Shown: one piece after another, positions 28,302 through 35,920 of the stretch | How the letters are laid out: each line of letters starts with the position of its first letter | How positions within the stretch are numbered: position 1 is the stretch's first letter | From: JANMCE01 sp963791625 | GTDB lineage: Bacteria > Actinomycetota > Acidimicrobiia > Acidimicrobiales > Ilumatobacteraceae | DNA: 64,000 nucleotides | Direction of reading: 5' to 3' | Assembly (NCBI GenBank): GCA_963791625.1 | Contig: CAWBTA010000006.1 | Coordinates: forward strand, 1,984,001-2,048,000 | Position numbers and translations under genes: made by a program | The notes under the pieces: model-generated | The model's input: only the letters and a program-made list of their open reading frames with translations | The model's database searches: none | Told to the model about the DNA's origin: nothing

Positions 28302-29981
28302 GTGAGTGTGCTGGCTGTTGACCGGGATCGGAACCATGGTGAGGTGTTTACGCGCCGGTGGATCGTGGAGCTCATCTTGGACCTCGCTGGATACACGATG
28401 GACAGGGACTTGGCCGTGCTTCGGGCGGTCGAGCCGTCGTGCGGCAGTGGTGCGTTCCTCGGCCCGATGGTCGAGCGGCTGATCGAGTCGTGCCGCCGTC
28501 ACGGTCGGGACATCACCACCACCAACTCGGCGATCCAGGCGACCGATGTGTTGCCAGACAACGTCGCGGCAGCCCGCGAGGTCATCCGAGAACTCCTCGC
28601 CAACGCAGGAGTTGCCTCGACGCACGCCGATGACCTCGTCCAGGCCTGGATCAACACCGGCGACTACCTCCTTGCCCAGCCCGAGCATGAGGGGCTGTTC
28701 GGCGCGCTCGATACTCCGCAGGCTGATTTCGTCATCGGGAACCCGCCCTACATCCGCCCGGAGGATGTGCCCGCCAGCCTCTACGACTCCTATCGCCGTG
28801 CATGCTCCACCATGCTGGGGCGGGCCGATGTGTATGTCGGCTTCTTTGAGGCAGCGCTGCGAAGCCTGTCCCCCGGTGGCGTCGTGGCGTTCATCTGCGC
28901 CGACCGCTGGATGCGCAACCAGTACGGGCGCGGCCTGCGTTCGCTCATCAGTAACGAGTACGCCATCGACCTCATCCTGCCTATGCACGACGTGGATGCC
29001 TTCGAGGCCCAGGTATCGGCCTACCCCGCCGTCGTGATCTTGCGGAACGGCACACAGGGCCCGTCGCGCTCGGCGAGGCCAACGCTGCGTTCCAACCAGC
29101 CGGTGCCTCAGCGTTCACCGAATGGGCGCACGGCACGCGACGATCACCTTTCCGCTACCGGAGTGACCGGCACCCGGCTGGCGAAATGGACTGGCGGTGA
29201 TGCATCGTGGCCCGGTGGCGACCCCGAGATGGTCGCCATCATCGAACAACTCAATGAACGATTCGAACTGCTGGAGAACCCGCACACCGGCACCCGCGTC
29301 GGCATCGGCGTGGCCACCGGAGCCGACGAACTCTTCGTCACCACCGACCATGATCTCGTCGAAAGCGACCGCCTTCTCCCGCTGACCATGTCACGAGATG
29401 GTGCAACCGGTCAGAACACCTGGGGCGGCACCTACTTGGTCAACCCGTGGGAGCAGAACGGGGCACTGGTCGACCTCGATCTGTATCCACGGCTCGCCGA
29501 GTATTTCAATCTGCACGGCCGTGTACTCCGCAATCGGCACGTCGCCGGCAAGGCTGCCGACAAGTGGTACCGCACCATCGACAAGGTTGACCACACGCTG
29601 ATCGATCGCCCGAAGCTGCTCTTTCCCGATCTGAAGATGACTACCCACCCCGTGCTGGAATCAGGTGGTCTCTACCCGCACCACAACCTGTACTACGTCG
29701 TCTCCGACAAGTGGGACCTGCGTGTGCTTGGCGGGCTACTCCTGTCCAAAGTTGCCGAGGCATTCGTAGCGGCCTACTGCGTGAAGATGCGCGGCGGCAC
29801 CCTTCGGTTCCAGGCGCAATACCTTCGCCGCATCCGCCTCCCCTCCCCCGACACCCTCACCGCAGCCGACCAGGCCGCACTGGCATCGGCGTTCGACCGA
29901 CGAGATGCCGTGGCCGCGACCGAAATCGCCATCCGTCTGTATGGACTTGAAGAGCACGCCGGAATCATTCGTGGCGCTTGA
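28302..29981 (+). CDS. N6-adenine DNA methyltransferase of a type II R-M system (M.PaeR7I/XhoI-like)
   Basis: 559 aa from the GTG at 28302. SAM-binding motif I is VEPSCGSGAFLGPMVE (about residues 44-59). The catalytic NPPY is at 147-150 (FVIGNPPYIRPEDVP), the signature of amino-methyltransferases. The C-terminal half has target-recognition features (HHNLYYVVSDKW, GGTLRFQAQYLRRIRLP). Between about 29061 and 29135 the reading is scrambled (QGPSRSARPTL...). Shifting frame there gives the more plausible VALGEANAAFQPAGASAFTE and WAHGT, so a -1 and a +1 indel appear to compensate. It overlaps the restriction gene and would protect host sites, predicted CTCGAG by homology. Confidence 0.82.
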   Translation: MSVLAVDRDRNHGEVFTRRWIVELILDLAGYTMDRDLAVLRAVEPSCGSGAFLGPMVERLIESCRRHGRDITTTNSAIQATDVLPDNVAAAREVIRELLANAGVASTHADDLVQAWINTGDYLLAQPEHEGLFGALDTPQADFVIGNPPYIRPEDVPASLYDSYRRACSTMLGRADVYVGFFEAALRSLSPGGVVAFICADRWMRNQYGRGLRSLISNEYAIDLILPMHDVDAFEAQVSAYPAVVILRNGTQGPSRSARPTLRSNQPVPQRSPNGRTARDDHLSATGVTGTRLAKWTGGDASWPGGDPEMVAIIEQLNERFELLENPHTGTRVGIGVATGADELFVTTDHDLVESDRLLPLTMSRDGATGQNTWGGTYLVNPWEQNGALVDLDLYPRLAEYFNLHGRVLRNRHVAGKAADKWYRTIDKVDHTLIDRPKLLFPDLKMTTHPVLESGGLYPHHNLYYVVSDKWDLRVLGGLLLSKVAEAFVAAYCVKMRGGTLRFQAQYLRRIRLPSPDTLTAADQAALASAFDRRDAVAATEIAIRLYGLEEHAGIIRGA

Positions 29982-30678
29982 CCTACCCGATTACGAGCCG
30001 GCCTTCGCCACGGCTATCGAGCAGTTCTGGCAAGACCGAGCCGGGCAGATGGCCCGCCAGCGAGCCAAGGGCCTGACTGACGCTGGCACCCGCGGCTCGG
30101 TCACGGGCGGCACGCACCTTCACGCGGTACGAGATGTCATCCACCAGGTGATTATCGACGCAGGCATGACGCCAGCCGGTAGCAATCGGCTTCCGGGCTT
30201 CTACCGGGCGGCCAAGAACTGGGACACGGTCGTGATGCACAACGGAGCCGTGCTGGCCATCATCGAACTGAAGTCGCAGGTGGGCAGCTTTAGCAACAAC
30301 ATCAACAACCGCATGGAGGAGATGATCGGGCAGAGCCCGATATCTGGAAGGCAACACGCGAACGCCTGCTCGGCCCGGTTCGGCCGTGGTTCGGGTACGT
30401 GATGATCCTCGAAGCCGACGAGAAGTCAACCCGCCCCCAAGCCCCGAAGAACACCGTCTTGCCGGTCGACCCCGTGTTCGATCGGGCGAGCTATGCGGAC
30501 CAGTACGGCATCGCGCTCGACAGGCTTCGTCTCGAAGGCGACATGAACGCCGTGTGCCTCGCCACCACCAACCGCCACGACGACAACCCTGTCCGCTACC
30601 CGAACCCCCACCATGACCTTCAGCCATTTCGCCCGATCCCTCCGCCTCCGCCTCGAAGAGGTCGCCGACGCTTCGTAA
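29971..30678 (+). pseudogene. PaeR7I/XhoI-family restriction endonuclease, two apparent indels
   Basis: Reads VALDLPDYEPAFATAIEQFW, GSVTGGTHLHAVRDVIHQVI, LPGFYRAAKNWDTVVMHNGA, LAIIELKSQVGSF, NNINNRMEEMIGQS, then after a missing base (30335/30336) DIWKATRERLLGP, RPWFGYVMILEADE, and finally TMTFSHFARSLRLRLEEVAD. WDT...IELKSQ carries the PD-ExK-type D and ExK residues. A surplus C in a C5 run (30605-30609) hides the true TAA at 30676. The missing base is confirmed by the homologous remnant at 32325-32455, which has it. ATG 29941 is an alternative start. Partner of the upstream methyltransferase. Confidence 0.75.
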
Positions 30679-31032
30679 GAGCGCGGTTCCACGGCTGTGC
30701 CTTCTAAAAGTCATGCCAGGTATGTAGGCACGATACCTGTCAGGGTGGACCGCCGTCTTGCGCCACCCCGCTGCATAACGCCAGGTCAGCAAGGGTGAGC
30801 GCTAGCAGCCTTTGCGCCAACCTGCGGGAGCGCACACCCAGGTGGAAATACGTTGCTCCGCGAGCGGGGCAACATGGGTGTAACGGAAGGAGTTTGTTGG
30901 AGTCCGGCTCACGACGGCTGCGCACCGCCGAAGTTGCGCCGGCGTGCGCAACATTCTGCACGGGGTCGCCCAAAGCTGTAACACCGAATTTCCCGACGCG
31001 CGATTTGAGACCGAGAAAGTATCATTTCGTTC
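30679..31032. other. Intergenic region after the R-M genes
   Basis: 354 bp without a convincing gene. It contains the inverted repeat CAGGTAT (30717-30723) / ATACCTG (30733-30739), 7 bp arms with a 9-nt spacer, 38 bp after the endonuclease stop, which could be a terminator stem or an operator. The rest, up to the antitoxin ATG at 31033, shows no ORF or RNA I can support. Confidence 0.4.
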
Positions 31033-31209
31033 ATGAGCGACGGGGACCGCCAACGACTTGAGCCTCCACACGGAACCGGCCTGCTTCCTCGCGACCTCAC
31101 ACCCGACGAGCTTGGTGCTGCGCCAGTCCTTACTTCTCTTGACCAGCTCCTCATCGCGGATCTGACTGACGAAGAGGCCGACGCTTTTGCCGCTGCTATT
31201 GCCTCGTGA
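31033..31209 (+). CDS. Small acidic antitoxin-like protein
   Basis: 58 aa: MSDGDRQRLEPPHGTG, then LTPDELGAAPVLTSLDQLLI and ADLTDEEADAFAAAIAS. It is short and acidic, ends with a helix, and its TGA overlaps the GTG of a PIN-domain gene, the usual antitoxin-toxin layout. There is no clear DNA-binding domain. It is too small for family assignment; the call rests on context. Confidence 0.5.
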   Translation: MSDGDRQRLEPPHGTGLLPRDLTPDELGAAPVLTSLDQLLIADLTDEEADAFAAAIAS

Positions 31210-31546
31210 GGCTGCTGGTCGATACTGACGTCTTCAGCGCATCGCTCAGTCCTAGATATTTGCCGTCGCTCGATCGCCGCGCCACAGCGCTGCTCGGGAA
31301 CCACTCTTCGTCGCATCGGCCACTCTCGCCGAGTCGCGATACGGCGGAATCACCGCCGAGTGGGGCGTTCCGCGAAGAGAGCGGATCGAAACGGCCATGA
31401 CCGCTGCCACAGTTGTGCCGGAGACCGACGCTCCCTTGACGGCTATGGCTGAGCTTCGAGGGGCCTGTCGTCGGGCAGGTCACCCACTGGCCGACAGAGT
31501 CCACAGCAACGACCTTTGGGATCGTAGGCTGCGACCGAGATGGTGA
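31206..31546 (+). pseudogene. PIN-domain (VapC-like) toxin, frameshifted and C-terminally truncated
   Basis: Starts VRLLVDTDVFSASLSP with the first PIN acidic residue. After one surplus G in GGG (31296-31298) it continues PLFVASATLAESRYGG, GVPRRERIETAMTAATVVP, 'LRGACRRAGHPLADRVHSND' and LWDRRLRPRW, then stops. In this family NDLW is normally followed by IAATAxxxGxPLV, so the last 20-25 residues are missing even after repairing the indel. That loss looks like real decay and not a sequencing artefact. Confidence 0.65.
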
Positions 31547-31556
31547 GGGGAAACGT

Positions 31557-32093
31557 ATGGCGACGCAGAAAAAGCGCGTGAAGTACACAGTCTCGCAGGC
31601 GAAGAATTTGATGCGACGCAGCCTCGATGAGATCCTCGACCCTGGGCCGAGCAGCGTCGACGAACTCTGGTTGCACTTTGAGAGCGCGTGCGCCTACTGC
31701 CGCATGCCACTGAATCGAGAGCTACGCCAGGGCCATGTCGATCATGCGACGCCAGGAGGAGGCAACCAGCTGGGGAACTTGATCCTCGCCTGCGGTCGGT
31801 GCAACGGCGACGAGAAGCTTGATCAGGCTTGGCAAGCCTTTCTCCTCCTCAAGACGGCGGGGGACGGGACTGCACTCGCCGAAAGAATCGAGCGAATTGA
31901 GTCGTGGTTTGCCAGGCACCCAATCCGAACAGTCACTCTTTCGAGAGACGCGCTTCGGCTGCGGGACGAGATTGAAGCGCTGATCGAGCAGTTTCACAAG
32001 AAGTGCAACGAGTTGAAGGTCGCCGTTCGGCAACTCGACCAGACTCCGCTCGACAACAGCGACGCATCGCTCACGGGGGACTCGAATTCGTAG
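31557..32093 (+). CDS. HNH endonuclease-family protein
   Basis: 178 aa. Zinc-knuckle pair C45-xx-C48 (ACAYCRMPL), HNH core GHVDHATPGGGNQLGNLILAC with H60/H63 and Asn, and a second pair C79-xx-C82 (CGRCNGDEK). A helical C-terminal tail follows (LRDEIEALIEQFHKKCNEL). A GAGGGG Shine-Dalgarno precedes the ATG. The gene sits near the island's right end; HNH proteins in such places are often restriction or mobile-element nucleases. Its target is unknown. Confidence 0.82.
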   Translation: MATQKKRVKYTVSQAKNLMRRSLDEILDPGPSSVDELWLHFESACAYCRMPLNRELRQGHVDHATPGGGNQLGNLILACGRCNGDEKLDQAWQAFLLLKTAGDGTALAERIERIESWFARHPIRTVTLSRDALRLRDEIEALIEQFHKKCNELKVAVRQLDQTPLDNSDASLTGDSNS

Positions 32094-32258
32094 GCCTTAC
32101 TGGCTTCTGGACCTGGCCTGCTCATCTACCATTTTTCTACCCAACTCGGTAGAAAAGGGCAGCACGAGCCATCACGGATCAACACGTCAACTTCAGAAAA
32201 GCCCAGTTCAGCGGCACTATTTGTGACAAGGCAGCACTCGCCAAAACGTCCTTAGTGA

Positions 32259-32280
32259 GTTCGATTCCCCCCAGCTCTAC
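32259..32280 (+). repeat. attR-like copy of the tmRNA 3' end
   Basis: GTTCGATTCCCCCCAGCT followed by CTAC repeats the last bases of ssrA with one mismatch in 22. Nothing else of tmRNA or a tRNA surrounds it, which is why a recombination footprint is the best explanation. Confidence 0.75.
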
Positions 32281-32324
32281 AGTTTCCCTGGCGAACTCCA
32301 CCTTGCTGGCGGTTCGGAAGCCCG

Positions 32325-32455
32325 GTCGGCAACTTTGACAACAACGTGAACAACCGATCGAGGACATGATCGACCAGAGCGCCGACATCTGGAAGGCGAC
32401 ACGCGAACGCCTACTCGGCCCGGTTCGGGTACGTCATGATTCTCGAGGCGGACAC
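32325..32455 (+). pseudogene. Remnant of a second PaeR7I-like restriction endonuclease gene
   Basis: This stretch aligns by eye with 30280-30420 of the complete gene: GTCGGCAACTTTGACAACAA versus GTGGGCAGCTTTAGCAACAA, then shared GACACGCGAACGCCT, CTCGGCCCGGTTC and GGGTACGT.ATGAT. It lacks both ends, has a ten-base deletion after CGGTTC and no open frame. It lies just outside the attR copy. It looks like the residue of an earlier, related insertion at the same tmRNA site. Confidence 0.75.
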
Positions 32456-32548
32456 ACCCGCGGACTCAGCCGAACGCCGCCTCGCAGGCAGGTGCACAGC
32501 GCTCCCAATCGAGGCACCGAAGCCGGTGCACGCAGATAGAGTGTCGAC

Positions 32549-32734
32549 ATGGCCAAGCGAGTCGAGGAACTGTCGGGCGACCCCATGATCGTCCTCGTCA
32601 ATCCGGACGACGACACATCCGTTGAGGCATTGGAAGCTTGGATCGCGGAGCTGGAAGCGAGTGACGACTGGATCGACCTGCCGGTAACGGCTGCCGAGTT
32701 GATTGCCGAAGACCGCTCACGCCTCGAGACGTGA
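32549..32734 (+). CDS. VapB-like antitoxin
   Basis: 61 aa, strongly acidic: MAKRVEELSGDPMIVLVNPD, then VEALEAWIAELEASDDWIDL and AAELIAEDRSRLET. The C-terminus overlaps the GTG of a PIN-domain gene by 4 bp (GTGA), the standard vapBC coupling. There is no recognisable DNA-binding motif, so it belongs to the small antitoxins identified mainly by position. Confidence 0.6.
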   Translation: MAKRVEELSGDPMIVLVNPDDDTSVEALEAWIAELEASDDWIDLPVTAAELIAEDRSRLET

Positions 32735-33137
32735 GCATTGTTGTTCTTGACGCATCAGCCGGGGCCGAGATCGTTGTCCAGACCGGCACCGGAAAGCGGC
32801 TTCTCGCACTGACACCCCGCAACCGGATCTGGTGGGCACCCGACCACTTCCACGTCGAAGCCACCGGTGCAATCCGCCGCATGCTTATGAGGGGCCTGAT
32901 CACGGAGGATCCGCCGAAGTAGCGCTTCGGAGGCTGCTTCGTGTACCGATCCGCATCGCATCCGGGCGGCCGCTCGTTGCGGAAGCCTGGACCCTGAGAC
33001 ATAACTGCATCATTCAGGACGGTATCTACGTGGTGCTCGCGAAACACTTGAACGCTCCACTGCTCACCGGTGATCGAAAGCTTGCCGGGGCGCCGCGGCT
33101 TCCAATTCAGGTACTTCACCTGTCACCCGCAACCTGA
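32731..33137 (+). pseudogene. VapC-like PIN-domain toxin, one apparent deletion
   Basis: Begins VSIVVLDASAGAEIVVQ with the first PIN Asp, then WWAPDHFHVEATGAIRRML with the conserved Glu. The written frame stops at 32922. Dropping back one frame at about 32908-32912 gives AEVALRRLLRVPI, 'AEAWTLRHNCIIQDGIYVVL' and HLNAPLLTGDRKLAGAP, the remaining acidic residues and the end of a full-length toxin. One missing base explains everything. VapC toxins are RNases that cut tRNA or rRNA. Confidence 0.75.
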
Positions 33138-33148
33138 GTGATCACTCA

Positions 33149-33877
33149 TCAAGCCGGGCGAAACACTGAGTCGAGAAGCACCGCGATCTCGCTCACACGC
33201 TTCGGCAGAAGCGGTCCTGGCTGGCAGACCACGCCCGGAAGCGATGTCTCATCAACAACCTGAACGCCGCGCACAGTGAACTTCAGCGATGCTGGCTGGC
33301 GAACGAAGCAAAGGACCGGAAGGACGTCGACCCCTGCAACTTCGCGCACCGCGGCTGCCTGTGATTGAACACCCTCTACCCACATCGTACGGTCGGTCCC
33401 ACCCACATAGAGCCGGGCATCGGTAGTGAGCGAGCCACCAAAGTCCATGTATCGCGGCACACCGGCAATGTTCTTCGCATCGACCACGAACACCCCAGCA
33501 GCGGTCACAACGATGTGGTCAAGATTGCGCTTTGAGCCAGGAAGCTTCCGATCGTGCAACACGTGCCCGATGCCCCTACACACCGCGTCGAGCGCCTTGC
33601 CGATGACACGTTCACCTACGGCTCCCTTGGCATGCCCTTCGCCATTCGGGCCACGGCGCGTGGCGAGCACATCAGCTGACCAACCAGCCAGGCCGGGGGC
33701 CGGAGGAGGTGGCCACGGTGACGTGGCCGGGCTGTGACAATTCATGCACATGACCGTCTTGGTGCTCGGGGTATGGAAGCATGCCTCGCCCTTGGCGACC
33801 GCAGCCGCACAGCGGCTGCACTTGCCCGGGAACCTGGCCTGAATCATGCGACCATCGAGTGCCACACCTGACTCCAT
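33149..33877 (-). CDS. NERD-domain nuclease-like protein with N-terminal zinc ribbon
   Basis: 242 aa from the ATG at 33877; longer starts would overlap the divergent antitoxin-toxin pair and lack similarity. CSRC and CMNC pairs (about residues 20-47) form a small zinc ribbon. A Pro-rich hinge precedes the NERD domain: GAVGERVIGKALDAV, 'GSKRNLDHIVVTAAGVFVVD' and DAKN give the D...D-x-K nuclease-like core. NERD proteins are predicted DNA-processing factors. An ATG at 33847 is an alternative start. The accessory neighbourhood suggests a defence or plasmid-type role. Confidence 0.72.
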   Translation of the reverse strand: MESGVALDGRMIQARFPGKCSRCAAAVAKGEACFHTPSTKTVMCMNCHSPATSPWPPPPAPGLAGWSADVLATRRGPNGEGHAKGAVGERVIGKALDAVCRGIGHVLHDRKLPGSKRNLDHIVVTAAGVFVVDAKNIAGVPRYMDFGGSLTTDARLYVGGTDRTMWVEGVQSQAAAVREVAGVDVLPVLCFVRQPASLKFTVRGVQVVDETSLPGVVCQPGPLLPKRVSEIAVLLDSVFRPA

Positions 33878-34075
33878 GGCAGTCTCGTCGGCCGAGGCTG
33901 CCGAGATGTGAGGGCAGATACTGATGGTGCTACTGGAGAAATTGCGGTGAGAAGTACGTCGAACTCGACCCTGAGCCAAAGCTGCCAGCTCATCGTGCTC
34001 CTGGACCTGCCGCGAATGCTCCTTCAATAACACCCAAACGGTGGCTACACTTGTGACCACAAAGGAGCGTGGTCG

Positions 34076-34324
34076 ATGAGAACGGTAGGCGTGAGAGAGT
34101 TCAGGGATCAGGCAAGCTCCATCCTCGCCGGCGGTGAGACGCTCGTGATCGAACGACACGGCGAACCAATTGGTTTCTTCGTACCGATCACGGCCAAGGA
34201 CCGTCGCGCCGGACGCGACGCCCTCGGTCGGCTGGCCGAGCTGGTCGATGACGTCGCTACTCGCACTGGTCTCAACGAGGACGAACTGGTCCGCGAGATC
34301 TCGGCCAAACGCCACGTTCGCTAG
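34076..34324 (+). CDS. Phd/YefM-type antitoxin
   Basis: 82 aa. MRTVGVREFRDQASSILAGG and ETLVIERHGEPIGFFVPI are the characteristic Phd/YefM DNA-binding fold. The C-terminal part (LAELVDDVATRTGLNEDELV) would neutralise the toxin. An AAGGAG Shine-Dalgarno lies about 8 bp before the ATG. Stop and toxin start overlap (TAGTG). Confidence 0.88.
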   Translation: MRTVGVREFRDQASSILAGGETLVIERHGEPIGFFVPITAKDRRAGRDALGRLAELVDDVATRTGLNEDELVREISAKRHVR

Positions 34325-34764
34325 TGCGGCTGTTGGTCGACCCGAGCGTGCTCGTGGGCGAACTCCTCCGGGTCTCAGGCCGGGCCCGTCTGGGCGACGA
34401 TCGGCTCGAGCTGTACCTGCCCGAGCAGATGTGGGGCGAGACACAAGTGGAGCTCCCTCGACGGATCGCCGCGTTCGTTCGTCGACGCGGGCTCGAACCC
34501 AGCCTCGGCGACGAACTGATCGCGGCGTGCCTTGCCGCCGTCGAGGCGAACATCGTCATCCTGGCCGAGGGTATCTACGCCGCCCTGGAGGACGAGGCAC
34601 GCGCCCGTTCTCTACGCGATGCCAGAGACTGGCCGTTGGTGGCAAGTGCACTTGCACTGAACGCTGGGATCTGGACAAACGACAACGACTTTCTCGGCAC
34701 CGGTGTCGCCACCTGGACGACCGACACCCTGCAGCGCTGGCTTCAACGCCAACCCAAACCATGA
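34324..34764 (+). CDS. PIN-domain toxin (VapC-like) paired with Phd-type antitoxin
   Basis: 146 aa from a GTG at 34324. VRLLVDPSVLVGELLR replaces the usual DTN with DPS but keeps the first Asp. YLPEQMWGETQVELPRRIA carries the conserved Glu. 'LRDARDWPLVASALALNAGI' and WTNDNDFLGTGVATW supply the later acidic residues of the PIN active site. Probable RNase toxin regulated by the overlapping antitoxin. The gene appears intact. Confidence 0.82.
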   Translation: MRLLVDPSVLVGELLRVSGRARLGDDRLELYLPEQMWGETQVELPRRIAAFVRRRGLEPSLGDELIAACLAAVEANIVILAEGIYAALEDEARARSLRDARDWPLVASALALNAGIWTNDNDFLGTGVATWTTDTLQRWLQRQPKP

Positions 34765-34869
34765 CACCGTTCAACACGAGCGGCCTGTCCAGTTCCTGAC
34801 CAGCGGGCTATCGATGGGCTAACGGAATCTGGCGCACAATCCGTTAATTCAGAACCGAAATATGTACTG

Positions 34870-34900
34870 ACTAACAGATTTCATCTACTTTCTTGTTAGT
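34870..34900. promoter_or_regulatory. Inverted repeat in the fic promoter region
   Basis: ACTAACA (34870-34876) and TGTTAGT (34894-34900) form a 7-bp inverted repeat 17 bp apart, ending 7 bp before the fic ATG. The surrounding sequence is much more AT-rich than the rest of the window. It looks like an operator over the ribosome-binding or -10 region, possibly for the Fic protein's own C-terminal winged helix. Confidence 0.45.
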
Positions 34901-34907
34901 ATTTCCC

Positions 34908-35777
34908 ATGCCGACAAACTCTCTCCTCGTCGCTCTTGCCAATGCTCGGAGGGAGTTCGAGACGCTGAGGGTCGGCAAGGAAGACCTGTTGCGACTCCTC
35001 GATGAGTCCGAGGTGCCCGAGTCGGTGTACAACTCCAACGCTATCGAGAACTCGACGCTCACCCTTGAGGACACCGAGCGGATTTTGTTAGCCGTTGAGA
35101 TCTCTCGTCACATGGATCTGCGAGAGGTTCACGGGGCTCAGAACCTTGCTCGGGTCGTTGATTACATCCGTGTCAATCATGCCGAGCCCCTCACACTCGA
35201 TCGAATGCGGCTCCTTCACACGATGTTGTTGGCCAACATCGATGACGAGATCGCGGGCCGCTTCCGGATCAGCGGCGAGTACGTACGCGTCGGCACCCAT
35301 ATTGCTCCGGCGCCCGAGAACGTCGAGCCGATGTTGGCAGACATGCTGGTGAGGTTCGCGAGCGACCTCGGTGTTCATCCAGTCGAGCGCCTCGCCCGCG
35401 TCCATCTCGAGTTCGAGCACATTCATCCGTTCGTCGATGGCAACGGACGGATCGGCCGCGTCGTGCTGAACTACCTGCTCTACCAACTTGGCTTCCCTCC
35501 GATAATCGTGCGAACGAAGGGGAAAGAGAAGTACTACGCCATGCTCCGCGAGTTCGACACGGCAGGAAAGACCAAGCCGTTCGCGCAACATCTATCGCTG
35601 CTTATGTTGGAGTCGATGCATCGACGAATCGCCTACTTGAAGGGTGCTCGGATCGTACCGGCCGTCGATGTTGCGCGCGAGCGATCAATCGGTGTGAGCG
35701 TCGTTCTGAACCAGGCGCGACGACAGGTGATCCCCGCATTTCGCGAACGCGGCGTCTGGAAACTTCCCGCCGACTAG
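34908..35777 (+). CDS. Fic-domain AMPylase-like protein
   Basis: 289 aa from the ATG at 34908. The Fic core HPFVDGNGRIGR is complete at about 173-184 (catalytic His173). The N-terminal SNAIEN (about 43-48) matches the (S/T)xxxE(G/N) inhibitory helix, so this is a self-inhibited class II Fic. The C-terminal 60 residues (ARERSIGVSVVLNQARRQVI) look like a winged helix. Fic enzymes transfer AMP, or other nucleotides, to hydroxyls of target proteins. The accessory setting next to TA modules suggests a stress or defence role. Confidence 0.88.
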   Translation: MPTNSLLVALANARREFETLRVGKEDLLRLLDESEVPESVYNSNAIENSTLTLEDTERILLAVEISRHMDLREVHGAQNLARVVDYIRVNHAEPLTLDRMRLLHTMLLANIDDEIAGRFRISGEYVRVGTHIAPAPENVEPMLADMLVRFASDLGVHPVERLARVHLEFEHIHPFVDGNGRIGRVVLNYLLYQLGFPPIIVRTKGKEKYYAMLREFDTAGKTKPFAQHLSLLMLESMHRRIAYLKGARIVPAVDVARERSIGVSVVLNQARRQVIPAFRERGVWKLPAD

Positions 35778-35920
35778 CGCCGCCATTTCCGAAAGCGCCA
35801 CGTTTTCACTGCGCATCGCCGAGTAAAGGCTGTTGCGCCATCTCGCGTCAACAATGGCATCGCGACAGGGTCGATCTGCGTGTCAGAATCACCCACAATG
35901 GGTTCTCACGGGACGCATTC

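Larger units (their letters stand above)
25303..32276. mobile_element. Integrated island at the tmRNA 3' end
   Basis: The 18-bp sequence GTTCGATTCCCCCCAGCT, the T-arm/acceptor end of tmRNA, is at 25303-25320 and again as an isolated copy at 32259-32276. The match continues imperfectly (CCACA versus CTACA). tmRNA 3' ends are a classic target for tyrosine integrases, so the copies look like attL and attR. The 7-kb interior has accessory genes: degenerate STAND-like pair, membrane protein, R-M pair, TA remnant, HNH nuclease. No integrase is visible, so the element would be defective or mobilised in trans. Confidence 0.7.
32094..32548. other. Gap holding attR and a restriction-gene remnant
   Basis: 455 bp between the HNH gene and the next antitoxin. 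Apart from the attR-like repeat (32259-32280) and the PaeR7I-like remnant (32325-32455), both listed separately, I see no gene. The sequence around 32120-32230 is comparatively AT-rich. Confidence 0.5.

Noticed and set aside
28302..30678. Avoidance of CTCGAG in the host as proof of an active XhoI-type system
   Set aside because: CTCGAG is found by eye in many genes (for example near 3018, 15815, 35402, 48990, 59668), so no depletion is apparent, and specificity is only inferred from family.
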